Origin: a virus
Virus record (IMG/VR): IMGVR_UViG_3300021962_005923
Location: 1 to 40,266 of that record
Strand: one strand, 5' to 3'
DNA length: 40,266 bases
In this document: positions 18,839 to 25,494 of the stretch, one piece after another
Position numbering within the stretch: position 1 is the stretch's first letter
Layout of the letters: each line of letters begins with the position of its first letter
Notes under the pieces: generated by a model
The model's input: the letters and a program-made list of their open reading frames with translations, nothing else
The model's database searches: none
What the model was told of the DNA's origin: nothing
Made by a program: the position numbers and the translations under genes

Positions 18839-18865
18839 TTTCCACTACAATGTATTTAGTGGAAA
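18839..18865 (-). promoter_or_regulatory. 8-bp hairpin between tRNA-Leu and the 88-codon gene, covering its ribosome site
   Basis: A perfect stem TTTCCACT/AGTGGAAA with an 11-base loop begins at the base after the tRNA-Leu discriminator and ends 4 bases before the ATG of the next gene. No T run follows, so it is a poor terminator. The 3' arm holds the only likely Shine-Dalgarno bases, so it could limit translation of long transcripts or mark the tRNA 3' processing site. Confidence 0.5.
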
Positions 18866-18949
18866 TAGGAGCAGGGAGACTTGAACTCCCACGAGCTTAA
18901 GCTCAACAGATTTTAAGTCTGGTGTGTCTACCGATTCCACCATGCTCCC
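18866..18949 (-). tRNA. trnL-TAA: tRNA-Leu (anticodon TAA)
   Basis: A class II tRNA of 84 bases: acceptor GGGAGCA/TGCTCCT (the first pair is G-T), anticodon stem CAGA/TCTG with loop CTTAAAA, a long variable arm GAGC-TTAA-GCTC, T stem GGGAG/CTCCC with loop TTCAAGT, discriminator A. No CCA is encoded. It reads TTA, a codon common in these AT-rich late genes. A sigma-70 promoter ends 14 bases upstream. Confidence 0.95.
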
Positions 18950-18963
18950 GTTTGTATGAGACA

Positions 18964-18992
18964 ATCATAGCAGGTGTTGCTTCGATTGTCAA
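18964..18992 (-). promoter_or_regulatory. Sigma-70 promoter for tRNA-Leu and cpeT
   Basis: TTGACA at 18987-18992 and TATGAT at 18964-18969, with a 17-base spacer, on the minus strand. The -35 box abuts the 3' end of tRNA(CAT), and the predicted start falls about 8 bases before tRNA-Leu. This is the third near-consensus promoter of the island. Confidence 0.75.
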
Positions 18993-18993
18993 G

Positions 18994-19066
18994 TGCTGGT
19001 TGTGGGGATCGAACCCACCTCCCACGAATTATGAGTTCGTTGCATTCGCCAGATTGCTAAACCAGC
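18994..19066 (-). tRNA. tRNA with CAT anticodon (elongator Met or lysidine-type Ile)
   Basis: A 73-base cloverleaf: acceptor GCTGGTT/AACCAGC, a short 3-bp D stem GCA/TGC, anticodon stem ACGAA/TTCGT with loop CTCATAA, a 5-base variable loop GGGAG, T stem GTGGG/CCCAC with loop TTCGATC, discriminator A. The G1-C72 pair argues against an initiator. CAT may read ATG, or ATA if TilS changes C34 to lysidine; the sequence alone does not decide. No CCA is encoded. It begins one base after the stop of the 62-codon gene (gap base 19067). Confidence 0.9.
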
Positions 19067-19067
19067 A

Positions 19068-19256
19068 TTATCTGTAAATAAAGTTTTCTGATTTAAGAAG
19101 TTGGGAACATTCTTTCTTTAAATCAACTAACTCATTAATCGTAGCACATCTAAAAGTGATTGCTGTACCATCTTCACCTCTGATCGTTACTTTCTTATTA
19201 TAGAGGTCTATGGAGATTTTGTCAAGAGCCTGTTCAGAAGGATTTTTAAGATTCAT
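19068..19256 (-). CDS. Small protein of unknown function at the head of the island
   Basis: A 62-residue frame, unrecognised: MNLKNPSEQALDKISIDLYN at the start, then KVTIRGEDGTAITFRCATI and an amphipathic helix (NELVDLKKECSQLLKSEN). It looks like a small folded alpha-beta protein and not random translation. It lies about 25 bases downstream of a sigma-70 promoter and stops one base before tRNA(CAT). A second, perfect consensus sigma-70 promoter lies within its own codons 11-20, which is unusual. The start has only a weak ribosome site (TGAGAACTGAGTCTT before ATG, with GAG well upstream). Confidence 0.6.
   Translation of the reverse strand: MNLKNPSEQALDKISIDLYNKKVTIRGEDGTAITFRCATINELVDLKKECSQLLKSENFIYR
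19197..19225 (-). promoter_or_regulatory. Perfect-consensus sigma-70 promoter inside the 62-codon gene
   Basis: TTGACA (19220-19225) and TATAAT (19197-19202) with a 17-base spacer on the minus strand, inside the coding region. It matches the promoter about 90 bases upstream at 23 of 29 positions, including most of the spacer, which suggests duplication. It would transcribe tRNA(CAT) and everything after it. Confidence 0.75.
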
Positions 19257-19286
19257 AAGACTCAGTTCTCAAAGCGCCACATTGCT

Positions 19287-19315
19287 ATTGTACAGGTATA
19301 TAGGGGTTTTGTCAA
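19287..19315 (-). promoter_or_regulatory. Sigma-70 promoter at the head of the tRNA/cpeT island
   Basis: TTGACA (19310-19315) and TACAAT (19287-19292) with a 17-base spacer, minus strand. The predicted start is near 19280, about 25 bases before the ATG of the 62-codon gene. It lies directly after the terminator of the hub cluster, so the island has its own transcription. Confidence 0.8.
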
Positions 19316-19331
19316 GCTCAACTTTTTAAGC

Positions 19332-19372
19332 AAAAAATTACCCGAGATTTTTTTTGGACCTTTTTGGTAATT
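19332..19372 (-). terminator. Possible terminator of the hub gene cluster
   Basis: A 7-bp stem AATTACC/GGTAATT (19366-19372 with 19336-19342) with a 23-base A-rich loop, then a T run on the minus strand. It begins 24 bases past the stop of the 602-residue spike gene. The loop is long and the stem AT-rich, so this is a weak call supported mainly by position. Confidence 0.4.
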
Positions 19373-19395
19373 GAAGGTCAATTTTGAAATCGCTA

Positions 19396-21204
19396 TTAGT
19401 TCAGCAGAATTGCTGGAGCGGTCATCGTTAGGTTACCAGTAGATTTAATTGTCATTGCGCCACCAGCAGTGATATCGATTGGTCCTGTAGATTTCATTGT
19501 AATTCCTGCTGGACTATCGATTGTAATACCAGTCGCTGATTTATTTGCGATCAATCCAGTTACATTTGCAACTGCAGCTCCCACAATAGTTTGTGTGTTT
19601 GCACCTTTAACACTAAATGTGTTGGCACCTGCAATATCAGTAGTAACTGCTCCTTTCAGATTATTAGTCATCGCACCAATAACTGAGTTTGTCATTGCAG
19701 TAGCATTGATATTAACTGTAGCAGGAGTAACAACTACTGAATTGACACTAGGAGTTGGACCTGGAGTAAACTTACCTGCTGTCATGTAAGTTGACGAAGC
19801 ATTGTATAATGCTAAGAATGGAGAGGCATCTGATCCAACATACATGCCAGGAACTTTTGTTCCCTTAACAATTGCAGGTGAAAGAGAAACATCTGTACTT
19901 GGTTTAGTTACATCTGCAATCAATGACTTCTCATTACCCATAATCATGTTACCTAACTTGGTGCTGAATATCATGTCACCTTTCATTAAGCTAACTTTGA
20001 ATCCACCCATACCAGTTTCGCTATTCACAATCTGCATCATTGGTTGAGCATCTGGTGTCTCAGTAGATCCAGTTGAAGGCGCTGGGATAACTGGTTGATC
20101 ATTGACAATAGTGTATTGAGCATTATGATTAACTAAATTGCCAAGAATAGGAATGGTTGGTATTCCTGGTTTAGGAATTCTACCTACGATAGTTGCTTTG
20201 GATCTGCTTTCCTCTAAAATATCTCCGTTTACATCGACCATGAAGTGACCAGCGGAAACGATGTTTAGTTTCGCCATTGGATCTTCCATAGCAATTGTCA
20301 ATTCACCTTTGACTGTGCTATACTTGGCAGATTCTATTGTCTGTTTTGTTGTGGCGCTATTTCTATATGTACCGCATCTCAAATCAATCATACCACCATA
20401 ATCTTCACCAGCCGCTTGCCCTGCAGTTGTGGAATCTGTTTTACCGCCACCAGCAAACATTCTGATGTCTGCTCCTCTAAGTTCAAGTGTTTTGCCAGCG
20501 TCTAATGATATGTTGCCTGATGATTTTACTTTTACATCACCACCAGTTACTTCTAGATCAACATCGCCACCATTAACAAGAATCATTAATGACTTTTTAG
20601 TTTTTGCATCACTGCCACCACAAATATTATTTTTATTGTTGACAGTTATGATACAAGCTTCTTCTATGTTTGCTAAGAAACTATTGCATCGACTGATCTC
20701 AAAGTCACCAGCAATAGGACTATCTGGGGGATCTGCTGCAGCATTGAAACGAATAGAACCATCAGTATCAAATGCCATTCCAGTACCAGAACTCATCTTG
20801 ATCTGATAGAATGACTGACCAGTTTGTTCATTGTGACCAGTAGTAGTAACAATGTTTCCACCTTCTGTTACATTGTCACTTCTCTTTGTGATGTCTGCTA
20901 CTTGCTGTGCTGCTTGCGCTTCTGAAGTAGAAGATCCTTGCCCCTGAAGTTCTGGGGGAATCCATGCTCCAATGTCTTGAAGCACTCCCATAACTTCATT
21001 GCCAAATTGATCTATGACACCTTGAACATCGCCAAGAAATCCGTTGACATCACCAGCAATTCCATCTAAACTAGGAAGACCGAGATTGACATCAGGAGTT
21101 GTTGTTCTTGTTCCAGTTCCACAACTTGAACTTGGAGTTGGATTTGGAAAAGATTTAGCACCTGATCTTAGATTTGCTTGTAACTCTAACCAACTACTTG
21201 CCAT
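19396..21204 (-). CDS. Baseplate spike protein with gp5-C/VgrG-like beta-helix
   Basis: A 602-residue protein. The N-terminal 80 residues are hydrophilic, then an amphipathic helix region (VNGFLGDVQGVIDQF). From about residue 125 on, short beta strands dominate (GDVDLEVTGGDVKVKSSGNI, LDAGKTLELRGADI). The C-terminal 50 residues are a regular repeat of the type ITIDSPAGITMKSTGPIDIT, IKSTGNLTMTAP, as in the triple-stranded beta-helix needle of T4 gp5 and VgrG. It has no lysozyme motif and no OB-fold. It lies 12 bases after the gp5-like OB-fold gene with a strong GAGGT ribosome site. Together the two proteins seem to do the job of T4 gp5: hub base plus membrane-piercing needle. Inferred, but well supported by motif and position. 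Confidence 0.7.
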   Translation of the reverse strand: MASSWLELQANLRSGAKSFPNPTPSSSCGTGTRTTTPDVNLGLPSLDGIAGDVNGFLGDVQGVIDQFGNEVMGVLQDIGAWIPPELQGQGSSTSEAQAAQQVADITKRSDNVTEGGNIVTTTGHNEQTGQSFYQIKMSSGTGMAFDTDGSIRFNAAADPPDSPIAGDFEISRCNSFLANIEEACIITVNNKNNICGGSDAKTKKSLMILVNGGDVDLEVTGGDVKVKSSGNISLDAGKTLELRGADIRMFAGGGKTDSTTAGQAAGEDYGGMIDLRCGTYRNSATTKQTIESAKYSTVKGELTIAMEDPMAKLNIVSAGHFMVDVNGDILEESRSKATIVGRIPKPGIPTIPILGNLVNHNAQYTIVNDQPVIPAPSTGSTETPDAQPMMQIVNSETGMGGFKVSLMKGDMIFSTKLGNMIMGNEKSLIADVTKPSTDVSLSPAIVKGTKVPGMYVGSDASPFLALYNASSTYMTAGKFTPGPTPSVNSVVVTPATVNINATAMTNSVIGAMTNNLKGAVTTDIAGANTFSVKGANTQTIVGAAVANVTGLIANKSATGITIDSPAGITMKSTGPIDITAGGAMTIKSTGNLTMTAPAILLN

Positions 21205-21216
21205 CTCTTTACCTCA

Positions 21217-23850
21217 CTAAATTGTACAATCATCACAATCACCATTAGGGCAATCGATGACTTCATCAGCACCTGTTGGAGCAACACTTGAAATATATTT
21301 TTTGTAAAGTGTTGGTTCAACACAATTAAATGAAGGTATTGCTTTGGCACCCATGCCTCCCCCACCTATGATTTCAATCGTAGGGAACGCATCAAATGTT
21401 TTGATCTTATTTATTATATTGACAGAAACTAAATTACCTCTTTCATTTATCACTGCCTGTGCTATATTAGGATCCCCATTGACATATATTGTTGGGCGAG
21501 ATGAGTAATTATATCCTGGTCGTATGATAATAAATCCTTCGATGTAACAATTATCATTAGTTGTTATGGTTGGTGTGTATCCTACGCCTGGTCTATCTAC
21601 TACAACTTTAGTCAACAATCCAGTATCATCTAACACAGCTGATGCAAATCCTCCAGTACCAGCGCCATAAATTGTAATCAATGGAGGAGAAAGATATCTA
21701 TCGCCAGGATCTATAATAGGAACATCAACAATTCTTCCGTTGTTATCGACAACAGGATTGCCTAATGTAGGTGGCACAAAGATGTTAGGTATCGTTACTA
21801 TGGGTGTAACATTTGTGTACATTGTAAAGTCAGTAGTAATTCTTGGTCCAAGAACACTAAACGTAACTGGTGTATCTCCTGTTATACTAAGAGTATCTGA
21901 TAGAGTTAGTGTAACAACACCAACACCACCAACCATTCTAATTTTACCTATGGTTGTGTTGTTAGTGAAGTCGCTTCTTTGAATATTACCAAACATCAAG
22001 TAGTCATACTCAGTGCCATCAGGTACTGAACCTGATATAACATTAAGAGTAAATGAGATATTATCTTTTGCAGTTACTCTTGTTTTGTCAGATGATAATG
22101 TGAAATCAAGATTGATAGTTGGAGTAACTGGGGATGGAGTAAATGTACTAATCGTTGTTCCGCTAACTGCCATCCCTCCTGATGATGCTGTTATATATCT
22201 ACCGAATGGTGCTACTTGTGCTATAATATTTGTACGACCAAATAAATTTAATGTTGCATAGCTTATGATTGCTACATTAACAGGAGGAAATACTGGTGTT
22301 GTAGCAGGAGTGGTGGTAGTAGGATTTGGTGCGTTAGGTAGTGTAGGTAAAATATTCTGATAAGGATTTGTTGGTGGTGTTAATGGTGGTGTTCCTGGTG
22401 AACTACCTGGACCAGGAGTACCTCCAGATGCACCTGCAGTAGTTGTTGCTGGGCATGGCAATGCGTATGCTTCTTCGCAACTTGTTTGTAGTGGAGTTAC
22501 ACCTTCAGATTCTATACCAGCAATTAGTGCATCTAATTTTGCAAAATCATCTTCGCCTGGTTTCTTTTTGTTCGCTGATCCAGTACAATGTTGTGTCTTA
22601 TCACTACACTTATTGCTTGGTCCAGTACAAGTAAGTCCTATCAATTGGAAGATATATTGTAGAGCTGCTCCCAAAATGTTTAGAGGACTTGCAATGATTC
22701 CAAGAATTGATTGCAATGGACCAAGAACAAGGTCAATAATACCAGTTAAGAATGATTCTATTTCACTAAGCACCTGTGATATGACAGATTCAACCACACA
22801 AGTTGCTGCATTTACTACATCTGTCAATAGATCTGTGATTAAATTGGTAAGAAAATCAAGTAATCTCTCTTCAAGATCAGCAAACTGACAATTTAATTTA
22901 CTGAGAGAATCATTTAGTTGTTGAATTAATTTACCTAAGAATCCTACACTCTTTTGTTTTGTAACTGGACCTGACTTTGGTTTCTCTCCCACTGGTGGAG
23001 TAGGAACACCCATCAACCACTTCACAACTTGTTCAACACCTTGCTTGATCAATGCAATCATTTTGAACTTAGCATTTCTAAGATAAGCATTCGCAATACC
23101 AAATACTCTTGTTACATATCCTCTTCCTGCTGCTGCATAATCAAATAGTTGACCGCTTGCTTCACTAACCATTTTGGTTCCTATTTGACCACCATTTTGA
23201 GATATGCTACCAAGAACTTCGGTGAGTGCCTCCTCCATCTTTGTCTTAGCAGTATCAGTATCTTTGCAACCAGCGTCTGCTATAGGATGGCAGGCATACC
23301 TACCCATTGGATTGCCTGGATCATTGGTTCCATTTGTAGCAGCGTTTGCTGTTGATGGTGCATTAGATCCCGTTGGTTTGGTCGATGCTTCCTGCGATGG
23401 TGCCCCATTAACTGCAGGCATCGCCATCGTGGGATTAGTTGGCGGAACATAATTTGAAAATCCCAGACAAGCATCCGCACTTGCTGTTGTCTCTAATGGA
23501 TCATTCTTAGTTGACTTTGTTACTCTGGGCATCTGCCCCATGATAACTGGATGCTGACCAGTAGCACCATCCAAAAAGAATCCCATCACCCAATCACCTT
23601 TCTGCAATTTGGCGGGAGTGAAATTACTATTACCTAAACTTGCTGGGTGTGTAACTGGCAACATGATAGTTGCCCATGGTAAATCATCATAAGGAATTGC
23701 CTCGCAACTCTTCAAATGCTGACCTACAATTCTAACTTTATATCTGTTAGAATTCTTCGTATCTTTATCAGTTTCTACCTGCCCGATCCACCAATAAAAA
23801 CCATCTTTACCAGCAAATCCTACGGGCGTATTTAATTCAGGTAATAGCAT
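21217..23850 (-). CDS. gp5: gp5-like baseplate hub protein (OB-fold, no lysozyme domain)
   Basis: 877 residues. The first ~110 match the T4 gp5 OB-fold: WWIGQVETDKD, RYKVRIVGQHLKSCEAIPYD, DLPWATIMLPVTHPA, a KGDWVMGFFLDGATGQHPVI strand and MGQMPR. A Thr/Asn/Pro linker follows. Residues ~290-400 form long hydrophobic or amphipathic helices (LTNLITDLLTDVVNAATCVV, ILGIIASPLNILGAAL) that could be membrane-active or coiled. Then come a Pro/Thr linker (~460-520), an Ig-like beta region, and about three beta repeats with a G-x-Y-x-PP/TP-I-I pattern (GDRYLSPPLITI, GVGYTPTITT, GYNYSSRPTIYV). The tail is Cys/Asp-rich (CPNGDCDDC). The T4 gp5 lysozyme (E-D-T triad) is not seen anywhere. Its partner needle is the next gene and the gp27-like ring protein is just upstream. 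Confidence 0.7.
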   Translation of the reverse strand: MLLPELNTPVGFAGKDGFYWWIGQVETDKDTKNSNRYKVRIVGQHLKSCEAIPYDDLPWATIMLPVTHPASLGNSNFTPAKLQKGDWVMGFFLDGATGQHPVIMGQMPRVTKSTKNDPLETTASADACLGFSNYVPPTNPTMAMPAVNGAPSQEASTKPTGSNAPSTANAATNGTNDPGNPMGRYACHPIADAGCKDTDTAKTKMEEALTEVLGSISQNGGQIGTKMVSEASGQLFDYAAAGRGYVTRVFGIANAYLRNAKFKMIALIKQGVEQVVKWLMGVPTPPVGEKPKSGPVTKQKSVGFLGKLIQQLNDSLSKLNCQFADLEERLLDFLTNLITDLLTDVVNAATCVVESVISQVLSEIESFLTGIIDLVLGPLQSILGIIASPLNILGAALQYIFQLIGLTCTGPSNKCSDKTQHCTGSANKKKPGEDDFAKLDALIAGIESEGVTPLQTSCEEAYALPCPATTTAGASGGTPGPGSSPGTPPLTPPTNPYQNILPTLPNAPNPTTTTPATTPVFPPVNVAIISYATLNLFGRTNIIAQVAPFGRYITASSGGMAVSGTTISTFTPSPVTPTINLDFTLSSDKTRVTAKDNISFTLNVISGSVPDGTEYDYLMFGNIQRSDFTNNTTIGKIRMVGGVGVVTLTLSDTLSITGDTPVTFSVLGPRITTDFTMYTNVTPIVTIPNIFVPPTLGNPVVDNNGRIVDVPIIDPGDRYLSPPLITIYGAGTGGFASAVLDDTGLLTKVVVDRPGVGYTPTITTNDNCYIEGFIIIRPGYNYSSRPTIYVNGDPNIAQAVINERGNLVSVNIINKIKTFDAFPTIEIIGGGGMGAKAIPSFNCVEPTLYKKYISSVAPTGADEVIDCPNGDCDDCTI

Positions 23851-23855
23851 GGTGA

Positions 23856-24074
23856 TTATACATCAAAGATTTTACATTCAGATGCTGTTGGATTATCGTC
23901 GCAATAAAGTTCTAAAGGTGTTGGATCATGTAAATCTTCTGGATGTCTATCATGATATCTCTCAAGAGATTCAAGTTCATCCTCCACATGTCTTCGCGCT
24001 TGCGAAGAAGTCAAGGGATCATCCAATCTTCTTTGGTTGTCTTTTATATGTTCATCAATGTTATCGTATGCCAT
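23856..24074 (-). CDS. Small charged protein between the hub genes
   Basis: A 72-residue, highly charged, mostly helical protein (DEHIKDNQRRLDD, RRHVEDELESLERYHDRH) with two cysteines near the end (LYCDDNPTASECKIFD). No known domain is recognised. It lies between the gp27-like and gp5-like genes with gaps of 1 and 5 bases, so it is translated with them. It could be a hub assembly chaperone or a minor hub part. It is not a shadow frame: spacing and codon pattern fit the operon. Confidence 0.65.
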   Translation of the reverse strand: MAYDNIDEHIKDNQRRLDDPLTSSQARRHVEDELESLERYHDRHPEDLHDPTPLELYCDDNPTASECKIFDV

Positions 24075-24075
24075 T

Positions 24076-25491
24076 TTAGCTACCTAAGTTGTCTCTAATT
24101 AGTTCGACATTTGATACCGCTGCCATTCCAGTCTTAGAGTCACGCACAATTTCGTATGAAATTTTATTGATCAAATACACACCACTGTTTATCTCATCAT
24201 AAATTTTTTCAGTTCTTTTAGCAGTAACAGATTGATTTGGCAATCTAACTGTTAATTTATCACCCGCTCTTAGCTGTAAATTAATCGGTATAGTAATATT
24301 TAGTATCTGATTTTTCATTATGACACTTCTACTGATTGATTGTGCCATCCATTGTTTTTTAAAATCAGGAAATGGAGTTCCTCCTTTTGACCCTGCTTGT
24401 GATGGATTTGCTATGTCAGTTCCAGTGTGATATGTTTCATGATCATAGAATTGTAACATAATTCTAGAAGGATATTTAGAAAAATTTTTAATTTGTTCTG
24501 GAATCTTTTCATCTGTTCCCAAGTGAGCCATTTGTTGATATTCTTTATCCAACGAGAAAAAATATTCTTCATACTCTGTAGTAGATGGATTGAAAAAAGC
24601 AATCACTGATGAATAAACACCATATCTCATCTTCTTCAAAATATTTTCTTGTGATCCAAAAGAATAATTTAAAATTTTATAAGTATTTGTTTGTGCATTA
24701 CTTTCTTCAGTTTGTGCAAGTGAATATACATATTCTTCATGTTTCAAATCAGATTTAATTAATTGATCATATGATTTAAATACATAACCATCATAGGTTT
24801 CAAAAAATACATACCCAGCACTACCAGATACAATGGTGGCAGTAGTATTTGTAGGAGCATCGGTAGTGCCAGTAGATGCAGTGGTTCCTCCCTTATTAGT
24901 GGATGATGTTTGAGCAGCTGTTTGAGGATTTGTACTACCAGACACACATTCAGGAAGAATTGATGTGATAAGATCAAATGGTCTCTTCAAAGATGGTATC
25001 TCTTTCATTTTATATTTACATGGTTCAAAATTAGAAGACTTTATTTTTGATCCTGCCTGTAAATAATTTTTTAATACATCTGTTACTATTTGTTCACCAG
25101 TACCTTCCAATTTTTTACCAATACGAAGAACTTCATTTTTCAATGCCTCCATTGTAAACAAATCCAACGTGTACAATTGAGCATTTTTAGAAACAACTCT
25201 ATTTCTGATACCATATACCACAAACTTAAAAGTATATTCTGTGTCTGATATATTAGGTGCTACTAATTTAATGACTACTTCTTCTGTTCCGACAATAGGA
25301 GCAGCGGCAATTAAATTAACAGCGGTATCAATAATATCTATTTCTGCTGCTATGGTAGGAAGTTCCATAGACTCGTAAACACGGATACCAATCAGTTGTG
25401 CCTCAACCTTATCGCCAGTAAGCATATGTTTCTTACCTTTGAGATCTGTGATATAAACTTCCTTAACTATTGCATTAAGATCTAACGCCAT
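24076..25491 (-). CDS. gp27-like baseplate hub protein
   Basis: 471 residues. The start (NAIVKEVYITDLKGKKHML) leads into strands like GIRVYESMELPTIAAEIDI and YTLDLFTMEALKNEVLRIG. A Thr/Gly linker lies at about 195-220. The C-terminal part has INLQLRAGDKLTVRLP and YLINKISYEIVRDSKTG, the pattern of the tube-like domains of hub proteins (T4 gp27, gpD-type late control proteins) that end 'saG.YLV..v.H...'. The neighbour is the gp5-like protein, and gp27 and gp5 form one complex in T4, which agrees. T4 gp27 is 391 residues, so this one is longer. The expected role is a trimeric ring joining the tail tube to the spike. No exact signature was checked. Confidence 0.6.
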   Translation of the reverse strand: MALDLNAIVKEVYITDLKGKKHMLTGDKVEAQLIGIRVYESMELPTIAAEIDIIDTAVNLIAAAPIVGTEEVVIKLVAPNISDTEYTFKFVVYGIRNRVVSKNAQLYTLDLFTMEALKNEVLRIGKKLEGTGEQIVTDVLKNYLQAGSKIKSSNFEPCKYKMKEIPSLKRPFDLITSILPECVSGSTNPQTAAQTSSTNKGGTTASTGTTDAPTNTTATIVSGSAGYVFFETYDGYVFKSYDQLIKSDLKHEEYVYSLAQTEESNAQTNTYKILNYSFGSQENILKKMRYGVYSSVIAFFNPSTTEYEEYFFSLDKEYQQMAHLGTDEKIPEQIKNFSKYPSRIMLQFYDHETYHTGTDIANPSQAGSKGGTPFPDFKKQWMAQSISRSVIMKNQILNITIPINLQLRAGDKLTVRLPNQSVTAKRTEKIYDEINSGVYLINKISYEIVRDSKTGMAAVSNVELIRDNLGS

Positions 25492-25494
25492 TTC

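Noticed and set aside
18994-19066. Initiator tRNA-fMet
   Set aside because: The first acceptor pair is G-C; bacterial initiators have a mismatch there.
19040-19068. First reading of the CAT tRNA with acceptor TGCTGGT and discriminator C
   Set aside because: It left an extra base before the acceptor 3' strand; shifting by one gives a regular 73-base cloverleaf with discriminator A.
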